Assembly: GCA_948537335.1 (NCBI GenBank)
Contig: CAOUJG010000008.1
Location: 1 to 49,131, forward strand
Reading direction: 5' to 3'
Origin: an uncultured Eubacteriales bacterium
Lineage (GTDB): Bacteria > Bacillota > Clostridia > Oscillospirales > Acutalibacteraceae
DNA: 49,131 bases
Both the position numbers and the translations under genes were made by a program. Shown here piece after piece: positions 47,355-49,131 of this stretch. The stretch's first letter is position 1. Every line of letters begins with the position of its first letter. The notes below the pieces were generated by a model. It made no database searches and was not told the DNA's origin. It worked only from the letters and a program-made list of their open reading frames with translations.

Positions 47355-49131
47355 GTGAGTAAGCATAGTCGCAGTGGGAGTTTGGAGACGAATGGAAAAA
47401 GAAGGGATCAAAGTTTTGTGCAGGGAACGGTGATTTTGACTGGCAGCTTGCTTTTGGTAAAGCTGATGGGAATTCTGTTCCGGATCTTCGTGACGGGAAT
47501 GATCGGGCCGACGGGCGCAACGTACTTTACGGTGGCTTATGAGATATACAACCCGCTGTTTGCGCTGGCAACGGCCGGGCTACCCATCGCAATCTCGCGA
47601 ATGGTTTCGGAGAATGTGGCGAATGGACGGTATCGCGACGTAAAAAAGATAAAAAAAATCTGCACACCGATATTCTTGCTAACCGGCACGGTGGGGCTGC
47701 TCTTAATGACTATAGGAGCTTTCGTAGTCCCCAATTTGCCGTTTGTGCATGTTCCGGGAGCGTTCTACTCAGTATTGGCGCTGGCTCCGACCATGTTTTT
47801 CGCATGCCTAATGTCGATCTACAGAGGGTACTATCAGGGGCTCAAAAACATGACTCCAACGGCCACCTCGGAGGTAATTGAGGCCTGCTGCAAATTTTTC
47901 ATCGGCTACGTGACGTCGTATAGCATAATACACTTTGGAATGAGCGAGTACGCGGTGCGCGGGACGTTTTTGGGTCGAGCATACGCAACACGAGAACTAG
48001 CCGAGGCTGCAATAATACCGTTAGCTTCGGCTGGCGCGATTTTGGGGATCTCGCTGGGGGCGGCGGCCGGATTTTTATACTTGGTGTTGCGCGACAAACT
48101 GCGCGGTGACGGAATCACAAAAGAGGAGATATCGGCGTCACCACAGGCAAGAGGCGGCATGTTGATAGCAAAAACGCTAATAAAAAGCGCACTTCCAATA
48201 GGATTAGGTGCAATAATCATGAATATGGCGGGCTTGATAGATACAACCTTGATTTTACACCGCATCCAGTGTATAATGTTAACGTCTCCGGGCGAATTGT
48301 TGGCGCAGTACGGGGATAAAATTGGCGAAACCGTAATCAAAAGCAAGGATGGTGTGCACGGATTCTTGATGGGCTGCTACTCGTTCACGCTGCCGCTGAT
48401 GATGCTGGTCCCGGCGATAACACAGGCTTTTGGAATAGTTGCGTTGCCATCGGTGACCAGAGCATGGACGTTGCGGGACGGTAAGAAGTTGAAAAAGGGC
48501 ATGGAAACAGTAATAAGAATGACTATGATGGTGACCATCCCCGCAGGAATCGGTCTTGCAGTCATCGGGCCAGAGCTTTTGAGCGTGATTTATGCAAGCC
48601 GCCCCAACGCAGTGAGCATCGCAGCAGGGATAATCCCGGTATTAGGCGTAGCAATGATATTTACAGCTGCCAGCACTCCCATTTGCAGCATGCTGCAGGC
48701 TGTCGGACGGGTTGACTTGCCCGTAAAGATCATCTCGGCGGGTTTGGTGATAAAAATAATCGTGAATTACGCTCTGGTAGGAATCCCCAAAATAAATATC
48801 CAAGGCGCCGGAATAGGAACTTTGGTCGGTTATGCGTTCATATTGGTCGCCGCAATGGTGGAGTTGTTCAAAAATACGAGAATAATCCCAGATTTTATCG
48901 GGACAATAGCAAAACCGCTTGCAGCGTCGCTAATTTGTGGCCTGGCCGCAAAAGTGGCAATATTGCTGCTAAAGGGCCGAGTGCCGCTCATTTTGGCCAT
49001 CGTTTTATCGATAATTTTTGCCGCGGTTGTGTATGCGTTTTCGCTGATAACGCTTGGCGGAGTGACTCGCGACGACATAAAACTTTTGCCAAAAGGAGAA
49101 AAATTTATAAAAATACTTGAGAAATTGAAAT
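47355..49131 (+). CDS. SpoVB/MurJ-like lipid flippase, cut by the window edge
   Basis: A multi-pass membrane protein of the MOP superfamily polysaccharide-export type, open for 592 codons to the last base. GTG 47355 follows GGAG by 7 bases. The N-terminus has a polar head, then GTVILTGSLLLVKLMGILFRI (key part TGSLLLVKLMGILF). NPLFALATAGLPIAISRMVSE and LMSIYRGYYQGLKNMTPTATSEVIE are SpoVB-type hallmarks. Later regions include ITQAFGIVALPSVTRAW and SMLQAVGRVDLPVKII. SpoVB is needed for spore cortex synthesis in Bacillus, and relatives flip lipid-linked wall or capsule precursors. Sporulation or cell-wall roles are both possible. At 592 codons it is near full family length, so little should be missing. 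Confidence 0.9.
   Translation, partial: MSKHSRSGSLETNGKRRDQSFVQGTVILTGSLLLVKLMGILFRIFVTGMIGPTGATYFTVAYEIYNPLFALATAGLPIAISRMVSENVANGRYRDVKKIKKICTPIFLLTGTVGLLLMTIGAFVVPNLPFVHVPGAFYSVLALAPTMFFACLMSIYRGYYQGLKNMTPTATSEVIEACCKFFIGYVTSYSIIHFGMSEYAVRGTFLGRAYATRELAEAAIIPLASAGAILGISLGAAAGFLYLVLRDKLRGDGITKEEISASPQARGGMLIAKTLIKSALPIGLGAIIMNMAGLIDTTLILHRIQCIMLTSPGELLAQYGDKIGETVIKSKDGVHGFLMGCYSFTLPLMMLVPAITQAFGIVALPSVTRAWTLRDGKKLKKGMETVIRMTMMVTIPAGIGLAVIGPELLSVIYASRPNAVSIAAGIIPVLGVAMIFTAASTPICSMLQAVGRVDLPVKIISAGLVIKIIVNYALVGIPKINIQGAGIGTLVGYAFILVAAMVELFKNTRIIPDFIGTIAKPLAASLICGLAAKVAILLLKGRVPLILAIVLSIIFAAVVYAFSLITLGGVTRDDIKLLPKGEKFIKILEKLK

Noticed and set aside
1..49131. CRISPR array, rRNA genes or insertion-sequence transposase
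   Set aside because: No regularly spaced repeats, no rRNA-like stretches and no DDE or tyrosine transposase motifs were seen on either strand.

Overview
The window reads as chromosome from a spore-forming member of the Bacillota, probably class Clostridia. The evidence is genes for SpoIIR, SpoVAC and a SpoVB-type flippase, LL-diaminopimelate aminotransferase (dapL) beside dapF, a CdaA/CdaR pair, an arginine deiminase operon, a cysteine desulfidase, consensus sigma-A promoters with 17-base spacers, and frequent GTG/TTG starts behind strong Shine-Dalgarno sequences. TAA, TAG and TGA all act as stops. I cannot name a genus from this alone.

Layout. 1-2.2 kb: one end of a mobile element, with a small TnpW-like gene and a large serine recombinase next to tRNA-Leu(CAG). 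2.3-4.5 kb: an unrecognised 349-residue protein, a lipoprotein with a degenerate alpha/beta-hydrolase fold, and tRNA-Arg(CCG). 4.6-22.6 kb: housekeeping genes, namely yebC, spoIIR, dapF-pyrG-dapL, a MazF-type RNase without a visible antitoxin, degV and dusB, a compact polA/phosphatase/rimI/GNAT/tsaD run, cdaA-cdaR, a DUF3343/cysteine-desulfurase pair, and ispD-ispF. 22.65-26.65 kb: an AT-rich accessory block of four monocistronic units, each with a near-consensus promoter and its own terminator. They encode two small secreted proteins with matching cysteine patterns, an undecaprenyl-phosphate sugar transferase, and an AAA+ ATPase that carries a signal peptide and a membrane segment.

26.66-31.5 kb: the arginine deiminase operon arcA-arcB-arcC-transporter on the minus strand, which would turn arginine into ornithine, CO2, ammonia and ATP. 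31.5-34.6 kb: a lone spoVAC, then cyuA, a cysteine-rich secreted protein of unknown function, and queH. 34.9-39.5 kb: fakA-recG-folD. 39.7-42.8 kb: zur-znuA-znuC-znuB for zinc uptake, with a Fur-family operator over the start of transcription. 42.85-46.35 kb: dnaE. 46.4-49.1 kb: a DUF5067 lipoprotein and a SpoVB/MurJ-like flippase that runs off the right edge.

The most unusual content is the 22.65-26.65 kb block. Its proteins look exported or membrane-bound, and I can assign no known system. All family names come from motif recognition by eye; no database search was run.
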